From Acinetobacter guerrae (GTDB taxonomy: Bacteria; Pseudomonadota; Gammaproteobacteria; Pseudomonadales; Moraxellaceae), in the NCBI RefSeq assembly GCF_009372255.1, contig NZ_LXGN01000045.1:140912-204911 (forward strand): a stretch of 64,000 nucleotides of DNA, given 5' to 3'. Under the pieces are notes generated by a model, which made no database searches, was not told where the DNA came from, and saw only the letters and a list, made by a program, of their open reading frames with translations. The position numbers and the translations under genes were made by a program. Shown piece by piece: positions 44,684 to 54,109 of this stretch (the stretch's first letter is position 1; each line of letters begins with the position of its first letter).

Positions 44684-45277
44684 TTAAAACTTTAAAATTG
44701 CAGAATAACTTAGTGGAATAGAAAAACTGACCAAAACCAAAGATGCGGTTCGCTGTAAATTACAAGCATTGAGCCAGTGAATTTTGTTAGACGCGAGCAC
44801 AGAACCTATAAAAATCCATAGCATAGCAATTGGAACAATCATACATAAAAAGGTCAAAATATGTGCTGAATATATTGGTAGACTCATCCATGTATTTGCA
44901 GGAAAAATAGCAGATGCAAATAATAATGCCTTTGGATTGAGCAACGTTGCACAAAATAATTCAGGTAAACGAATGGTCGGCTGATTTAAATTAAGTTCAA
45001 GATCAGCCGTTCGCCATAACTTAATAGCCAAATATAAAATATAAAATGCACTTAAAAGTTTTAATATCGTCGGTAAAAGAGCAAGTGTTTTAGCGACGTG
45101 ATCGATCATCATGCCCCATGTACTAATCGCAATCACATAACCCATCGCTTCCGCTGGAATGAGTTTAAGCGAACGACGCATTCCCATCTGTATACCAGAT
45201 GAGGCTAATAATGTATTGGTTGGACCAGGCGTCAGGAGTAGTGCAGCCACAAGGCCAACAAAAAGCCATGAAATCAT
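44684..45277 (-). CDS. LysE/RhtB-family amino-acid exporter
   Basis: The 197-residue protein has about six hydrophobic segments and the family start LVAALLLTPGPTNTLLASSGIQ, in which the PGP motif in helix 1 is diagnostic. Export of an amino acid or related small molecule through the inner membrane is expected. The second half is more divergent. No regulator gene is adjacent; dcd is 101 bases downstream. Confidence 0.85.
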   Translation of the reverse strand: MISWLFVGLVAALLLTPGPTNTLLASSGIQMGMRRSLKLIPAEAMGYVIAISTWGMMIDHVAKTLALLPTILKLLSAFYILYLAIKLWRTADLELNLNQPTIRLPELFCATLLNPKALLFASAIFPANTWMSLPIYSAHILTFLCMIVPIAMLWIFIGSVLASNKIHWLNACNLQRTASLVLVSFSIPLSYSAILKF

Positions 45278-45737
45278 AGGATGGCCTCGCTATGTAATTT
45301 CGCAAGACTAATCCAAAGTATTTAAACAATCAAAACAAACTTAAATAAGTTGTTAAAAAAATAAGCAAAAACCTACAAAAAGTTTATAAAATCACGTTAT
45401 TAATTGATTTGACTTCATAGTCAATATTTCATATCCAATTCTAGGATTTAAAATTTTTAAATGAAAAATTAGCGTAATAATTTGATACATCTGAATTTAT
45501 TTTGCATTGAACATTGAGAAAAAGCCATAACATATATATGGAATTGACTTCATGCAGCGAAAGGCGTAATTTATAACCATCAGTCTTTAGTGTTTTCTTT
45601 TTAACCAATATTTAAATCCAGTTTTAAGCTTTGGCTAAGTTTTCACACTCACTATGTCTATGTATAGATGCTTTACAATCAGTCTAGTCCATTGATTTAT
45701 AAAGCTTACTCAGACAATACTCTCCGAACATCAGTCT
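45278..45737. other. Gene-free divergent region
   Basis: About 460 AT-rich bases between the LysE-type gene (minus strand) and the DUF2062 gene (plus strand). I see only AT-rich runs, no convincing gene, no hairpin and no clear operator. It presumably contains both promoters. Confidence 0.55.
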
Positions 45738-46322
45738 ATGGCAAAGCAATTTTTTCAATCCTGGCTTCCTTCTCCACAGAAAGTCTCCAGTCTGAAATTT
45801 ATGCGGATTTTTGGGCAAAGAACCTTAAATCCTGTGCTTTGGTACGTCAACCGAAAATCCATTGCAAAAGCAGTCTTTATTGGCACTTTTTTTGGGCTAT
45901 TGCCTATTCCCTTTCATAGTATTTTTATTGTTGCAGCTATTTTATTTTTTGAAGTGAATTTACCCGTTGGTCTCGCACTAGCTTGGTTAAGCAATCCTTT
46001 TACACTCGTGCCTATTTTGTATATTGGTTTTTGGATTGGTACTCAAATTTTTCATGTACATATGATTAATAAAGAGATGATGCTTGGTGTATTGCATCAG
46101 ATCTGTAATTGGGTCAAACATTTGGGACATGGTCATATTGATTTGAGCCTTGCCAAAATTTTGGTATCAGGATTAGTCATAGAAGCTTTTGCGGTTGCAT
46201 TAGTTTTATATCTTCTCACTGAAGTTCTCTGGCGTTTAAGTGTTTATCGTCATTGGAAAAAACGTAAAGCAGAACATTCAAATACCAGAATGCACGCAGT
46301 GCACCGAAAAACAACGCCTTAA
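45738..46322 (+). CDS. DUF2062 membrane protein
   Basis: The 194-residue protein has the DUF2062 region at about residues 35-140: SIAKAVFIGTFFGLLPIPFHS, LALAWLSNPFTLVPILYIGFWIG. Two or three hydrophobic segments are visible, and a basic C-terminus ends in RMHAVHRKTTP. The family is a small inner-membrane protein of unknown function. The stop is four bases from the end of the convergent nucleosidase gene. Confidence 0.85.
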   Translation: MAKQFFQSWLPSPQKVSSLKFMRIFGQRTLNPVLWYVNRKSIAKAVFIGTFFGLLPIPFHSIFIVAAILFFEVNLPVGLALAWLSNPFTLVPILYIGFWIGTQIFHVHMINKEMMLGVLHQICNWVKHLGHGHIDLSLAKILVSGLVIEAFAVALVLYLLTEVLWRLSVYRHWKKRKAEHSNTRMHAVHRKTTP

Positions 46323-46326
46323 TTTC

Positions 46327-47100
46327 TTATTGTTCACTCATATACTGTTCTGCAACTTCTAAAACAAAATCCTGACAGGCTTCACCAGTCCCCGCATCGT
46401 ACGTTCCACCGTTGGTTATGTTATTAGATACCACCCGAATCCCCATAAATGGAATATTAAACTGGCTGGCAATTTGTGCCACTGAAGCTGCTTCCATTTC
46501 TTCTATTGACGTTGCATAGTGTTTGTAAAAAAAATGAATTCGGTCAAGTTCACTATTCCAGACATCTGCCGAACCAATCGTTCCTTCTACCACTTTGCCT
46601 TTGGTATATAAATGTTGAATACGATGAGCCACTGCCAGTAATTTAGAATCTGCTTCAAACCTACGAATAGCAATTGGTTCTGGATCGGTTTCATCTTCAG
46701 GTAGTACATCAAATGCCTCAACCCATTCAAGTGAATTTGATCCAGCTTCAATACATTTTGACGGGGTTTTAAATGCTCCGATATTGATCGCGTATTTACC
46801 TAAAATAATATCGTAAACATTGAGTTGTGGATCATGTCCACCAGAGGTTCCCTGATTAATAATGGCAATGGGTTGATAACGTAGAATGGCTATCGCGGTT
46901 GCAGCCGCCGAGTTACTCATTCCCATCCGTGTTTTGGAAATAATCATAGGATAGCCATGATAGGTTCCTTTCCAAAATTTCCAACCTCCAATGGTTTCAA
47001 TCAGGACATCCTCTAGTTTAGATGCCATGCGTTCAGATTCGACAGGCAATGCCCCTTGTATAATGATCGGTGCTAATTGTCGTTGATTATTCTTATTCAT
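46327..47100 (-). CDS. MTA/SAH nucleosidase-like phosphorylase-superfamily enzyme
   Basis: The start at 47100 follows AAGGA. The 257-residue protein belongs to the nucleoside phosphorylase superfamily. Visible are GALPVESERMASKLE, TRMGMSNSAAATA, NQGTSGGHDP, VVEGTIGSADVW, SIEEMEAASVAQIA (the purine/ribose-binding EMExA motif) and IRVVSNN, near the end. This fits 5'-methylthioadenosine/S-adenosylhomocysteine nucleosidase. It differs from the classic Mtn by insertions, and other nucleosidases of the superfamily are possible. The 3' end faces the DUF2062 gene. Confidence 0.82.
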   Translation of the reverse strand: MNKNNQRQLAPIIIQGALPVESERMASKLEDVLIETIGGWKFWKGTYHGYPMIISKTRMGMSNSAAATAIAILRYQPIAIINQGTSGGHDPQLNVYDIILGKYAINIGAFKTPSKCIEAGSNSLEWVEAFDVLPEDETDPEPIAIRRFEADSKLLAVAHRIQHLYTKGKVVEGTIGSADVWNSELDRIHFFYKHYATSIEEMEAASVAQIASQFNIPFMGIRVVSNNITNGGTYDAGTGEACQDFVLEVAEQYMSEQ

Positions 47101-47268
47101 GACACAAGATCCTTTGTTACGCAGCTTTGTGATGATATAACGCATAAAGTCGGAATAGAGAAAATGTTTTTAAATGCCAACGTTTTCCCAAATACTTTTA
47201 TTCGATAAATATTTAGCAATTCATATGCCATTTTATATTTTTAAACGGATTGTACTTTTACTTAAAAT

Positions 47269-47297
47269 AAAGCCCGAATTTTATAATTTCGGGCTTT
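47269..47297 (-). terminator. Terminator of the mrp/apbC gene
   Basis: AAAGCCCGAA and TTCGGGCTTT form a ten-base stem with an AT-rich loop, 13 bases past the stop of the minus-strand gene. The T run on the minus strand is short. Confidence 0.75.
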
Positions 47298-47309
47298 GAA
47301 CAGCGTTAA

Positions 47310-48536
47310 TTAAAAAATGCGTTTATCATCACGTTGGCGATGTGGCTGTTTTTGTAGCTGCTGCCAGACTGCTTCTGCAATTTGAATATAGCTATCTGCC
47401 GCATCATCATTGGCGATCACGCTCGGTTTGCCACTATCGGCATTTTCTCTAATTTGCACATTTAATGGTAAACGTCCTAATAATGGAATCTGATATTGAG
47501 CTGAAAGTTTATCTCCACCACCCACACCAAAAATTTGTTCTTCATAACCACAATTTGAACAAATATGCGTCGACATATTTTCAATCACGCCCAATACAGG
47601 AATATTCACCCGATTAAATAATTCAATGCCTTTTGTTGCATCCATAAGTGCAACATTTTGTGGCGTAGTCACAATCACAGCGCCCGTCACTGGAATACGT
47701 TGTGCAAGTGTCAGTTGAATATCACCTGTACCTGGTGGCATATCGATCACTAAAACGTCTAGATCTGGCCACAAAGTCTGATTAAACAATTGCATTAAAG
47801 CGCCCGTGGCTTTTGGTCCACGCCATGCAACAGGGGTATTATGATCCCCTGTTAAGTGCCCGATTGAAAGTACTGCTAGCCCATAAGCATCTAAGGGTAC
47901 AAAGTGTTCATTTTCAATCATAGGCGTTTTGCCAGCATTGCCCAACATGGTTGGAATACTTGGTCCGTAAATATCGGCATCTAACACCCCAACTTTAAGG
48001 CCCTGCTGCTGTAACGCAAGTGCCAAATTCACAGTTGTGGTCGATTTCCCCACACCGCCTTTACCAGATGATACTAAAATCACGTTTTTAATACGGGGAT
48101 GTGCAGGAACATCTCTTTGTTTTGGTGCAGCTTTTTGAATAGGTGGATTGTTAGGATCTTCTGAAACTTGGGCAGATGCATCAATCACTGGAGGTAAATC
48201 TGGCGTTTGAACTGAGTGATTTTCATTTTGTGATTTATCTTGTCCCAACTTGGCGGATTTTTGCTGGATAACATGTAAATTCAGTTCTTCGATCCCACAT
48301 TTATGTAAAGCAGCTGCAAGATCGTCATGTATTTGTTGTAAGTGATCGGCTTCTTGCGGATAAGTATTGATCGTAAGTTGCAGCACACGACCCTCTACAT
48401 TGACCTGTGTAATTCGATCTTTGAGGAAGTGCTCAGACTCTGGGAATTGATATTGTTGTAAAATAGTCTGGATTTCATCTTCTTTCACCTCTTGGGCAGG
48501 TGAAAAAACTGATTTTAATGAAGAAAGCCATGACAT
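47310..48536 (-). CDS. apbC: Mrp/ApbC-type iron-sulfur carrier P-loop ATPase
   Basis: The 408-residue protein has an N-terminal DUF59/MIP18-like domain (residues 20-105), a linker, and a deviant Walker P-loop ATPase domain. The latter shows SSGKGGVGKSTTTVNLALA, VLDADIYGPSIPTMLG, VIDMPPGTGDIQLTL, and ENMSTHICSNCGYEE with the CxxC that holds an iron-sulfur cluster. It assembles or transfers Fe-S clusters in the cytoplasm. It is divergent from metG, an arrangement I recall from other gamma-proteobacteria, although two small genes intervene here. Confidence 0.95.
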   Translation of the reverse strand: MSWLSSLKSVFSPAQEVKEDEIQTILQQYQFPESEHFLKDRITQVNVEGRVLQLTINTYPQEADHLQQIHDDLAAALHKCGIEELNLHVIQQKSAKLGQDKSQNENHSVQTPDLPPVIDASAQVSEDPNNPPIQKAAPKQRDVPAHPRIKNVILVSSGKGGVGKSTTTVNLALALQQQGLKVGVLDADIYGPSIPTMLGNAGKTPMIENEHFVPLDAYGLAVLSIGHLTGDHNTPVAWRGPKATGALMQLFNQTLWPDLDVLVIDMPPGTGDIQLTLAQRIPVTGAVIVTTPQNVALMDATKGIELFNRVNIPVLGVIENMSTHICSNCGYEEQIFGVGGGDKLSAQYQIPLLGRLPLNVQIRENADSGKPSVIANDDAADSYIQIAEAVWQQLQKQPHRQRDDKRIF

Positions 48537-48713
48537 ATATTTACTCCAACTATGGAATTTTAAACTAAACGGTTGTTAGTTTAGCAGTATTATTTTATAG
48601 GCGCGTACTTGATTTTACTGATATGGTTTGAACAAATATTTTATAAACAAACTGCCCATATCAATATGAGCAGTTATCTTAAGCAATTGCGTTATTTGGG
48701 AAAAAGACAGACT

Positions 48714-49178
48714 TTAGGTTTTGTCGTCGCCTTTTAGTTTATTTAAGACATCTGACGCACTTTTTTTGAGTTCATCAAATTTGCTACTTGCCTGAGCTTT
48801 TAGCTCATCAAATTTTTCGGCAGCATCATGTTTTAGCTCATTCGCTTTGAGTTTAGCTTCGTCCAGTTTGTGACCTGCCTCTGTCTTAAGCTGGTCGTAT
48901 TTTTCCTGAGCATCTTGTTTGGTTTCATCCCACTTATTTTTTGCCTGATCAATTTTTTCATCAGTTGCTGCTTTATCTTCAGCGTATTGTTCAGATGCAT
49001 CTTTCTTGAAATCATCCAGTGCTTTTTCGCCGTTCAACTTAGCTTCTTCAGCTGTATGCTTGACATTATCGAGTGCTTTTTCAGCTTCGATTTTTGCTTG
49101 TTCAGCTTTGTATTTTGCTTCATCGCCCAAATCACTTGCTTTAGCTTTCAAATCATCAAGTTTGTTTTCAGTTGTCAT
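48714..49178 (-). CDS. LEA-like / apolipoprotein-like helical repeat protein
   Basis: The start at 49178 follows GAGGGCG. The 154-residue protein is highly charged, rich in Lys, Ala, Glu and Asp. It lacks Cys and signal peptide and is built of roughly 11-residue amphipathic repeats (AEKALDNVKHT, GEKALDDFKKD, AGHKLDEAKLK, AAEKFDELKAQ, ASSKFDELKKS). This resembles group 3 late-embryogenesis-abundant proteins, which protect against desiccation. That would fit Acinetobacter, but the function is inferred from composition only. A structural phasin-like role is an alternative. Confidence 0.8.
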   Translation of the reverse strand: MTTENKLDDLKAKASDLGDEAKYKAEQAKIEAEKALDNVKHTAEEAKLNGEKALDDFKKDASEQYAEDKAATDEKIDQAKNKWDETKQDAQEKYDQLKTEAGHKLDEAKLKANELKHDAAEKFDELKAQASSKFDELKKSASDVLNKLKGDDKT

Positions 49179-49463
49179 TATTACGCCCTCATTGTTGATT
49201 TTAAAAATAATTAGAAACACGCGGGGTTAACGCGCATTGAAATAATTCAATCTGACTTTATTTATACATGGATTTAAATGATTTTTAAGTAAAAACTGCA
49301 ATTTGAAACAAAGTAGATACAGGATGTATCTAAGCATTTTCGGTTATAAATATAGCTTATCGATTTTCAAACCGCATCCTCCCCGATTCAACACGTTTAT
49401 ATCGTACAATAGCAATGAATTATTTAAATTTTTTATACCTAAAACATAGAGTTCCACTCAGAT

Positions 49464-49682
49464 ATGCGACAGTCATTAAGAGAAAAAATCATCCAAATTT
49501 GTAATGAAAAAATTGCAAAAAAAGGCGAAAATGTTGGACTGTCTTTTTACGCATTTTTTAGCAATAAAAATGACGATCCAGAATTACTGATGGAAGCGGC
49601 TGAATGGTGGATCAAGAAACATCAATTAAACCACTTTGAAAAAGCTTTTTTTATCAAAGCGCTCATTTTAGCTGAAAAATAA
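49464..49682 (+). CDS. Small conserved-looking protein, unknown function
   Basis: The 72-residue protein starts MRQSLREKIIQICNEK and is probably helical (LLMEAAEWWIKKHQLNHFEKAFFIKAL). It has no signal peptide, no membrane segment and no motif I recognise. Codon use looks coding and the next gene is metG, 145-175 bases downstream on the same strand. No strong ribosome site is visible before the ATG. I cannot assign a role. Confidence 0.6.
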   Translation: MRQSLREKIIQICNEKIAKKGENVGLSFYAFFSNKNDDPELLMEAAEWWIKKHQLNHFEKAFFIKALILAEK

Positions 49683-49854
49683 ATATTTCTTTTGGGTTCT
49701 TGTTCAAGACAGATTGAGATATTGGTTATATATTTTCTAGTTTTCACCTTAACATTCAGCCAAAGCCTTAAAAAGATGCTTTAAGTTTATTTTCCCTCGC
49801 TGTTCAAGTAAAATCATTGACCTTCTGATGAATACGAATGAGAGAATGAAATCC

Positions 49855-51918
49855 GTGCGTAAAATTTTAGTCACAAATGCCCTTCCTTATGCCAATGGTC
49901 CGATCCATATGGGTCACCTACTCGGTTATATCCAAGCAGATATCTGGGTTCGTGCCATGCGCGCTATGGGACATGACGTGACTTATGTCTGTGCGGATGA
50001 CGCTCACGGCACAGCAATTATGCTACGTGCTGAAGCCAATGGGATTACCCCAGAACAGCAAATTGCCAATGTGCAAAAAGAACATGAACGCGACTTTGCT
50101 GGTTTTGGGATTAGTTTTGATTATTATGATTCAACTCATAGCGACACCAATAAATCACGCTCACAAGAAATTTATCTAAAAAACCGTGATGCTGACAATA
50201 TTGCCATTCGTCCTGTAACCCAACTTTTTGACCCCGAAAAGCAAATGTTTTTATCGGATCGATTTATTAAAGGTACTTGTCCAAAATGTAAATCACCCGA
50301 TCAATACGGCGATAGCTGTGAAGTCTGTGGCACAACTTATAATGCCACTGAACTCCTTGATCCACGTTCGACCCTAAGCGGTGCAACACCTGTCGAAAAA
50401 TCGTCTGATCATTATTTCTTTAAACTGCCAAATTTTTCAGAGTACTTACAGAAATGGACACGTGATGCGGGTCGTTTACCTGTATCGATTGCCAACAAGT
50501 TAGATGAATGGTTTGAAGCAGGTTTGGCAGACTGGGATATTTCCCGTGATGCGCCTTATTTTGGTTTTGAAATTCCAGATGCACCAAACAAATATTTTTA
50601 TGTCTGGGTCGATGCACCGATTGGCTATATGTCAAGTTTTGAAAACTACATCAAGACGAAACGCCCAGATTTAAATTTTGACGATTACTGGAAAAAAGAC
50701 AGTGAAAATGAGGTTTATCACTTCATTGGTAAAGATATTGTTTATTTCCATGCATTGTTCTGGCCTGCGATGCTTGAGGGTGCAAATTACCGCACGCCAA
50801 CAGGTTTATTTGTAAATGGATTTTTGACAGTCAATGGTCAAAAAATGTCGAAATCGCGCGGTACATTTATTAAAGCTGAAACTTATTTAGAACACCTGAA
50901 CCCTGAATATTTGCGCTATTACTTTGCTTCTAAACTTTCTGATAAAGTTGAAGATTCAGATTTGAATCTGGATGATTTTATTCAAAAAGTAAACTCAGAT
51001 CTGGTCGGTAAAGTCGTGAATATTGCCAGTCGTTGTGCCAAGTTTATCAATAAAGATTTTAATCATACTTTATCTACAAATTGCGCGGAATCTGATTTAG
51101 TTCAAAGCTTTATTGATGCAGGCGATTCGATTGCCAAAGCCTACGAAGAACGTGAGTTTAGTGCTGCCATTCGTGAAATTATGGCGCTTGCAGATCGTGC
51201 CAATCAATATATTGATGAGAAAAAACCGTGGGCATTGGCAAAACAAGAAGGTCAAGAACAGCAAGTTCATGACGTCTGCTCTGTCGGGATTAACCTGTTC
51301 CGTCAATTGGCAATTTATCTTGCGCCAGTGTTACCTACACTTGCGGAGCAAGTACAGGCTTTCTTACAACTAGAAAGCTTTGATTTTGCATCGCGCAAGC
51401 AGATTTTAGTGAATCATGAAATTGCTCAATTCCAACCTTTAATGCAGCGCGTCGACCCGAAAGCGGTGACTGCAATGGTCGATGCATCTAAAGATTCTTT
51501 AACTGCTACGGCTGAAACACCGAAAGCAGAAAAGAAAAAAGAAAAAGTGGCTGAGAAAAAAGTTGAAGCCCCTGCTGCAACTGGTGAAACAAGCACGATT
51601 AAAATTGATGATTTCTTAAAAGTTGATTTGCGTGTGGCCCAAGTGCTTGAAGCAGCAATCGTTGATGGTTCAGATAAACTTCTTCAACTCACTTTAGATG
51701 TCGGCGAAGCTGAACCGCGCAATGTATTTAGTGGTATTCGTGAGTTTTATCAACCAGAAGACTTAAAAGGTAAATTGGTGGTGATGGTGGCGAATCTTGC
51801 TCCACGTAAAATGCGTTTTGGTATTTCTAACGGGATGGTGCTTGCTGCAGGTAATGGCGAAGGTGTTTGGGTGATTTCACCTGAATCTGGTGCTAAAGCT
51901 GGTGATAAAGTTTCTTAA
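49855..51918 (+). CDS. metG: Methionyl-tRNA synthetase
   Basis: The GTG at 49855 gives [15 protein letters not shown], the family N-terminus, with GAGAG about ten bases upstream; ATGs at 49846 and 49828 are alternatives. The 687-residue enzyme has the class I signatures HMGH (in [10 protein letters not shown]) and KMSKS (in GQKMSKSRG). It has a zinc knuckle with [17 protein letters not shown] and a C-terminal Trbp111/EMAP-like tRNA-binding domain ([19 protein letters not shown]). It charges tRNA-Met. An alanine- and lysine-rich linker (residues of about 555-585) joins the two parts. The identification is firm. Confidence 0.97.
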   Translation: MRKILVTNALPYANGPIHMGHLLGYIQADIWVRAMRAMGHDVTYVCADDAHGTAIMLRAEANGITPEQQIANVQKEHERDFAGFGISFDYYDSTHSDTNKSRSQEIYLKNRDADNIAIRPVTQLFDPEKQMFLSDRFIKGTCPKCKSPDQYGDSCEVCGTTYNATELLDPRSTLSGATPVEKSSDHYFFKLPNFSEYLQKWTRDAGRLPVSIANKLDEWFEAGLADWDISRDAPYFGFEIPDAPNKYFYVWVDAPIGYMSSFENYIKTKRPDLNFDDYWKKDSENEVYHFIGKDIVYFHALFWPAMLEGANYRTPTGLFVNGFLTVNGQKMSKSRGTFIKAETYLEHLNPEYLRYYFASKLSDKVEDSDLNLDDFIQKVNSDLVGKVVNIASRCAKFINKDFNHTLSTNCAESDLVQSFIDAGDSIAKAYEEREFSAAIREIMALADRANQYIDEKKPWALAKQEGQEQQVHDVCSVGINLFRQLAIYLAPVLPTLAEQVQAFLQLESFDFASRKQILVNHEIAQFQPLMQRVDPKAVTAMVDASKDSLTATAETPKAEKKKEKVAEKKVEAPAATGETSTIKIDDFLKVDLRVAQVLEAAIVDGSDKLLQLTLDVGEAEPRNVFSGIREFYQPEDLKGKLVVMVANLAPRKMRFGISNGMVLAAGNGEGVWVISPESGAKAGDKVS

Positions 51919-51937
51919 GGTTTAGTTCTTAAATAAC

Positions 51938-51965
51938 AAAGAGCCTCTACTTTGTAGGGGCTTTT
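51938..51965 (+). terminator. Terminator of metG
   Basis: AAAGAGCCTCTAC pairs imperfectly with GTAGGGGCTTTT around TTT, 20 bases after the metG stop. Confidence 0.85.
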
Positions 51966-51985
51966 AACATATAAATAAATATTAT

Positions 51986-52834
51986 CTATCCATTCTTTGC
52001 ATTAAAATATGAGTACCTATAGGGTGCCATAGTTTTTTCTTTTTCTTCAACATCTAATCCATCTGTTATTAAAGTCATTTCATAAGTAGTGGGTATATCT
52101 GTAACGATTTTTTCAATCCATGGACAAAATTTACCATCTTTAAGCATCTGATATTCGGCAAATAAAATTTTTTCATCAAACCAATTTAAATTTTGATTAA
52201 GCCAATTTATCAATTCTGAAAAGTTATCAGCTTTTTCTTCTCCAATGGTTTCAGTCATACATTTATCGAAAAAAATGGGATACTCAAATTTCCGTGCTTG
52301 ATCTAAGGCATTAAACATAAAAATTATCAAAAGGTTACCTGAAAAACGTATAGGAAATTCTAATATGTCTCCTCTTAAACCATATTCAATTCTGTTTTTT
52401 TTAGAATGGGAATAATATCGTTGTTCTAATAAACGTAGCCGTCTGCTAAAAGACTCCAAAATGATTGTATTAATTTCTGAAGTTGATCTCTGCACTAACT
52501 CATCAAAAGTAAGTAATTCTATATTTGAATTTAACGCTGCTTCCTTAGATCCAGATTGAAAACCTACCTGCGAAATAATAAACCCTTTATCTGCACCTAT
52601 ATCATCAACAATTGTTCTTAAAGCTAATACTTTTTCTTTAGGAATTTTAGTCTGCCAATACTTAGCTTCAACTATCCATTTAATGTTAGTGCCTAAATAT
52701 TTTGATGTTACATAGATGTCTAAATCATGATCCGTCCTAACACCTTTGATAGTTTTATTCGTTACAGCTTGTACTCCTAAACCTCTAAAATGATGGGCAA
52801 TTCGCTCCTGAAAATCGTACCAATCTTTTTTCAT
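51986..52834 (-). CDS. Mrr-like PD-(D/E)xK restriction endonuclease-type protein
   Basis: The 282-residue protein begins with an Mrr-type nuclease domain: helix WYDFQERIAHHFRGLG, catalytic Asp39 in DHDLDIYV, EAK (Glu56-x-Lys58) in WIVEAKYWQ, and the GFIISQVGFQSGSKEAA segment with the supporting Gln. This is the complete PD-(D/E)xK site of Mrr_cat proteins, which cleave modified or foreign DNA. The C-terminal half (from residue 115) is unfamiliar and may be a sensor or binding domain. It stands alone: no methylase or other defence gene is adjacent. It has no ribosome site better than the ATG at 52834. Confidence 0.82.
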   Translation of the reverse strand: MKKDWYDFQERIAHHFRGLGVQAVTNKTIKGVRTDHDLDIYVTSKYLGTNIKWIVEAKYWQTKIPKEKVLALRTIVDDIGADKGFIISQVGFQSGSKEAALNSNIELLTFDELVQRSTSEINTIILESFSRRLRLLEQRYYSHSKKNRIEYGLRGDILEFPIRFSGNLLIIFMFNALDQARKFEYPIFFDKCMTETIGEEKADNFSELINWLNQNLNWFDEKILFAEYQMLKDGKFCPWIEKIVTDIPTTYEMTLITDGLDVEEKEKTMAPYRYSYFNAKNG

Positions 52835-53040
52835 TTATATAAAAATCCAACCTTATTTATTAACTTACAGATTATTATAAAATATTAATTGTTCAAGTCT
52901 TAATGATTAAATACCATAGCTCAATAAGCAAACTAAAAAATTTTTAACCTATAAAAACTCACTTTTTTCATCAATAAAAATTCCAAATATTACCTAATTC
53001 ATGTTAGAAAATTATCATCGCCATCAAACCATATAGCATA

Positions 53041-54018
53041 ATGAAACAATCCATTTTAAGCATTACAACCTCAATTGCACTATTCAGCTCATTTTCAACT
53101 GTGGCTGAAACCACTAAAACGCTCCCCATCATCGAACAACAAAAACAAGTGGCAGGTTTTTATCAATATCAAGCTGGAAACGTTCAAATCACAGCACTTT
53201 TAGATGGTACAAACTTTATGTCGCCTACGCTGTTTAAAGACATACCGCAAAAACAAGTTCATGAGATTTTAAAGAAATACTATGCCGATCAAGAGAAAGG
53301 CGTACAAACCTCTGTGAATGCCTTTTTGGTGAATACAGGAAAATCTTTAGTTTTGGTCGATAGTGGTGCAGCAAGTTGTTTTGGCGCACATTTAGGTTCA
53401 GTTTTAAGCAATTTAAAAGCTTCTGGATACAAGCCTGAACAAGTCGATAGTATTTTACTCACTCATTTACATCCAGATCATGTCTGTGGCATCAGCAAAG
53501 ATGGAAAGGCTAATTTTCCTAATGCCACAGTGTATGTATCACAAGATGAAGCCAATTATTGGTTAGACCCCAAACAAGCCGAGAAAATTCCACAAGCCAA
53601 ACGCGCAGGCTATTTAGGTACAGTGGAAAAAATTAAAGCGGCATTAGCACCTTATCAAACCAAGCAACAGTTTAAAACTTTTAAAATAGGTGATGACATT
53701 CAGGGTTTTAAAGTGATTAGCACCAGTGGACATACACCAGGACATTTTAGCTATGAATTAAAAACTCAGAATGAAACAGTTGTATTTATTGGAGATATTG
53801 TCCATTCACATACGGTTCAGTTTGACCGACCTGAAACCGCAATTGAATATGATATAGACGCAAAACAAGCCGTCCAAACCCGCTTAAAACAATTTGCCAA
53901 TTTTGCCAAAAATGGTCAGACGATTGCTGCGCCACATTTACCATTTCCTGGAATTGGTCATATATATTCTGCCGATGGTAAAAGTTATCAGTGGATTCCC
54001 GTACATTTTAAAGATTGA
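53041..54018 (+). CDS. Exported metallo-beta-lactamase-fold hydrolase
   Basis: The 325-residue protein has a signal peptide (MKQSILSITTSIALFSSFSTVA-ET) and the metal-binding motif THLHPDH (His142, His144, Asp146, His147). GHTPGHFSY, FIGDIVH and AAPHLPFPG supply further ligands. A complete dinuclear zinc site is therefore likely, in the periplasm. The fold includes lactonases, beta-lactamases and organophosphate hydrolases. The domain arrangement fits MBL-fold quorum-quenching lactonases or MPH-like hydrolases, but the substrate is unknown. No neighbour suggests a pathway. Confidence 0.87.
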   Translation: MKQSILSITTSIALFSSFSTVAETTKTLPIIEQQKQVAGFYQYQAGNVQITALLDGTNFMSPTLFKDIPQKQVHEILKKYYADQEKGVQTSVNAFLVNTGKSLVLVDSGAASCFGAHLGSVLSNLKASGYKPEQVDSILLTHLHPDHVCGISKDGKANFPNATVYVSQDEANYWLDPKQAEKIPQAKRAGYLGTVEKIKAALAPYQTKQQFKTFKIGDDIQGFKVISTSGHTPGHFSYELKTQNETVVFIGDIVHSHTVQFDRPETAIEYDIDAKQAVQTRLKQFANFAKNGQTIAAPHLPFPGIGHIYSADGKSYQWIPVHFKD

Positions 54019-54062
54019 TGGATCATTTTAAATCAGGATCCATCTTTCACTACATCCCACGA

Positions 54063-54095
54063 CAGGAAAATCGTATTAGCATTACGATTTTCCTG
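54063..54095. terminator. Inverted repeat between convergent genes
   Basis: CAGGAAAATCGTA and TACGATTTTCCTG are perfect 13-base arms with a seven-base loop, between the MBL-fold gene and the convergent hydrolase gene. It lacks a good T run, so terminator function is probable but not certain. Confidence 0.55.
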
Positions 54096-54109
54096 AATCA
54101 TATTTTGTA

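Noticed and set aside
45668..45919. Open frame of 83 codons overlapping the DUF2062 gene start
   Set aside because: It is on the same strand in another frame, without motif, and the DUF2062 frame has clear family sequence.
54048..54053. GGATCC after the metallo-beta-lactamase-fold gene
   Set aside because: It is far from the van genes, with a single core and no matching flanks; a chance hit.
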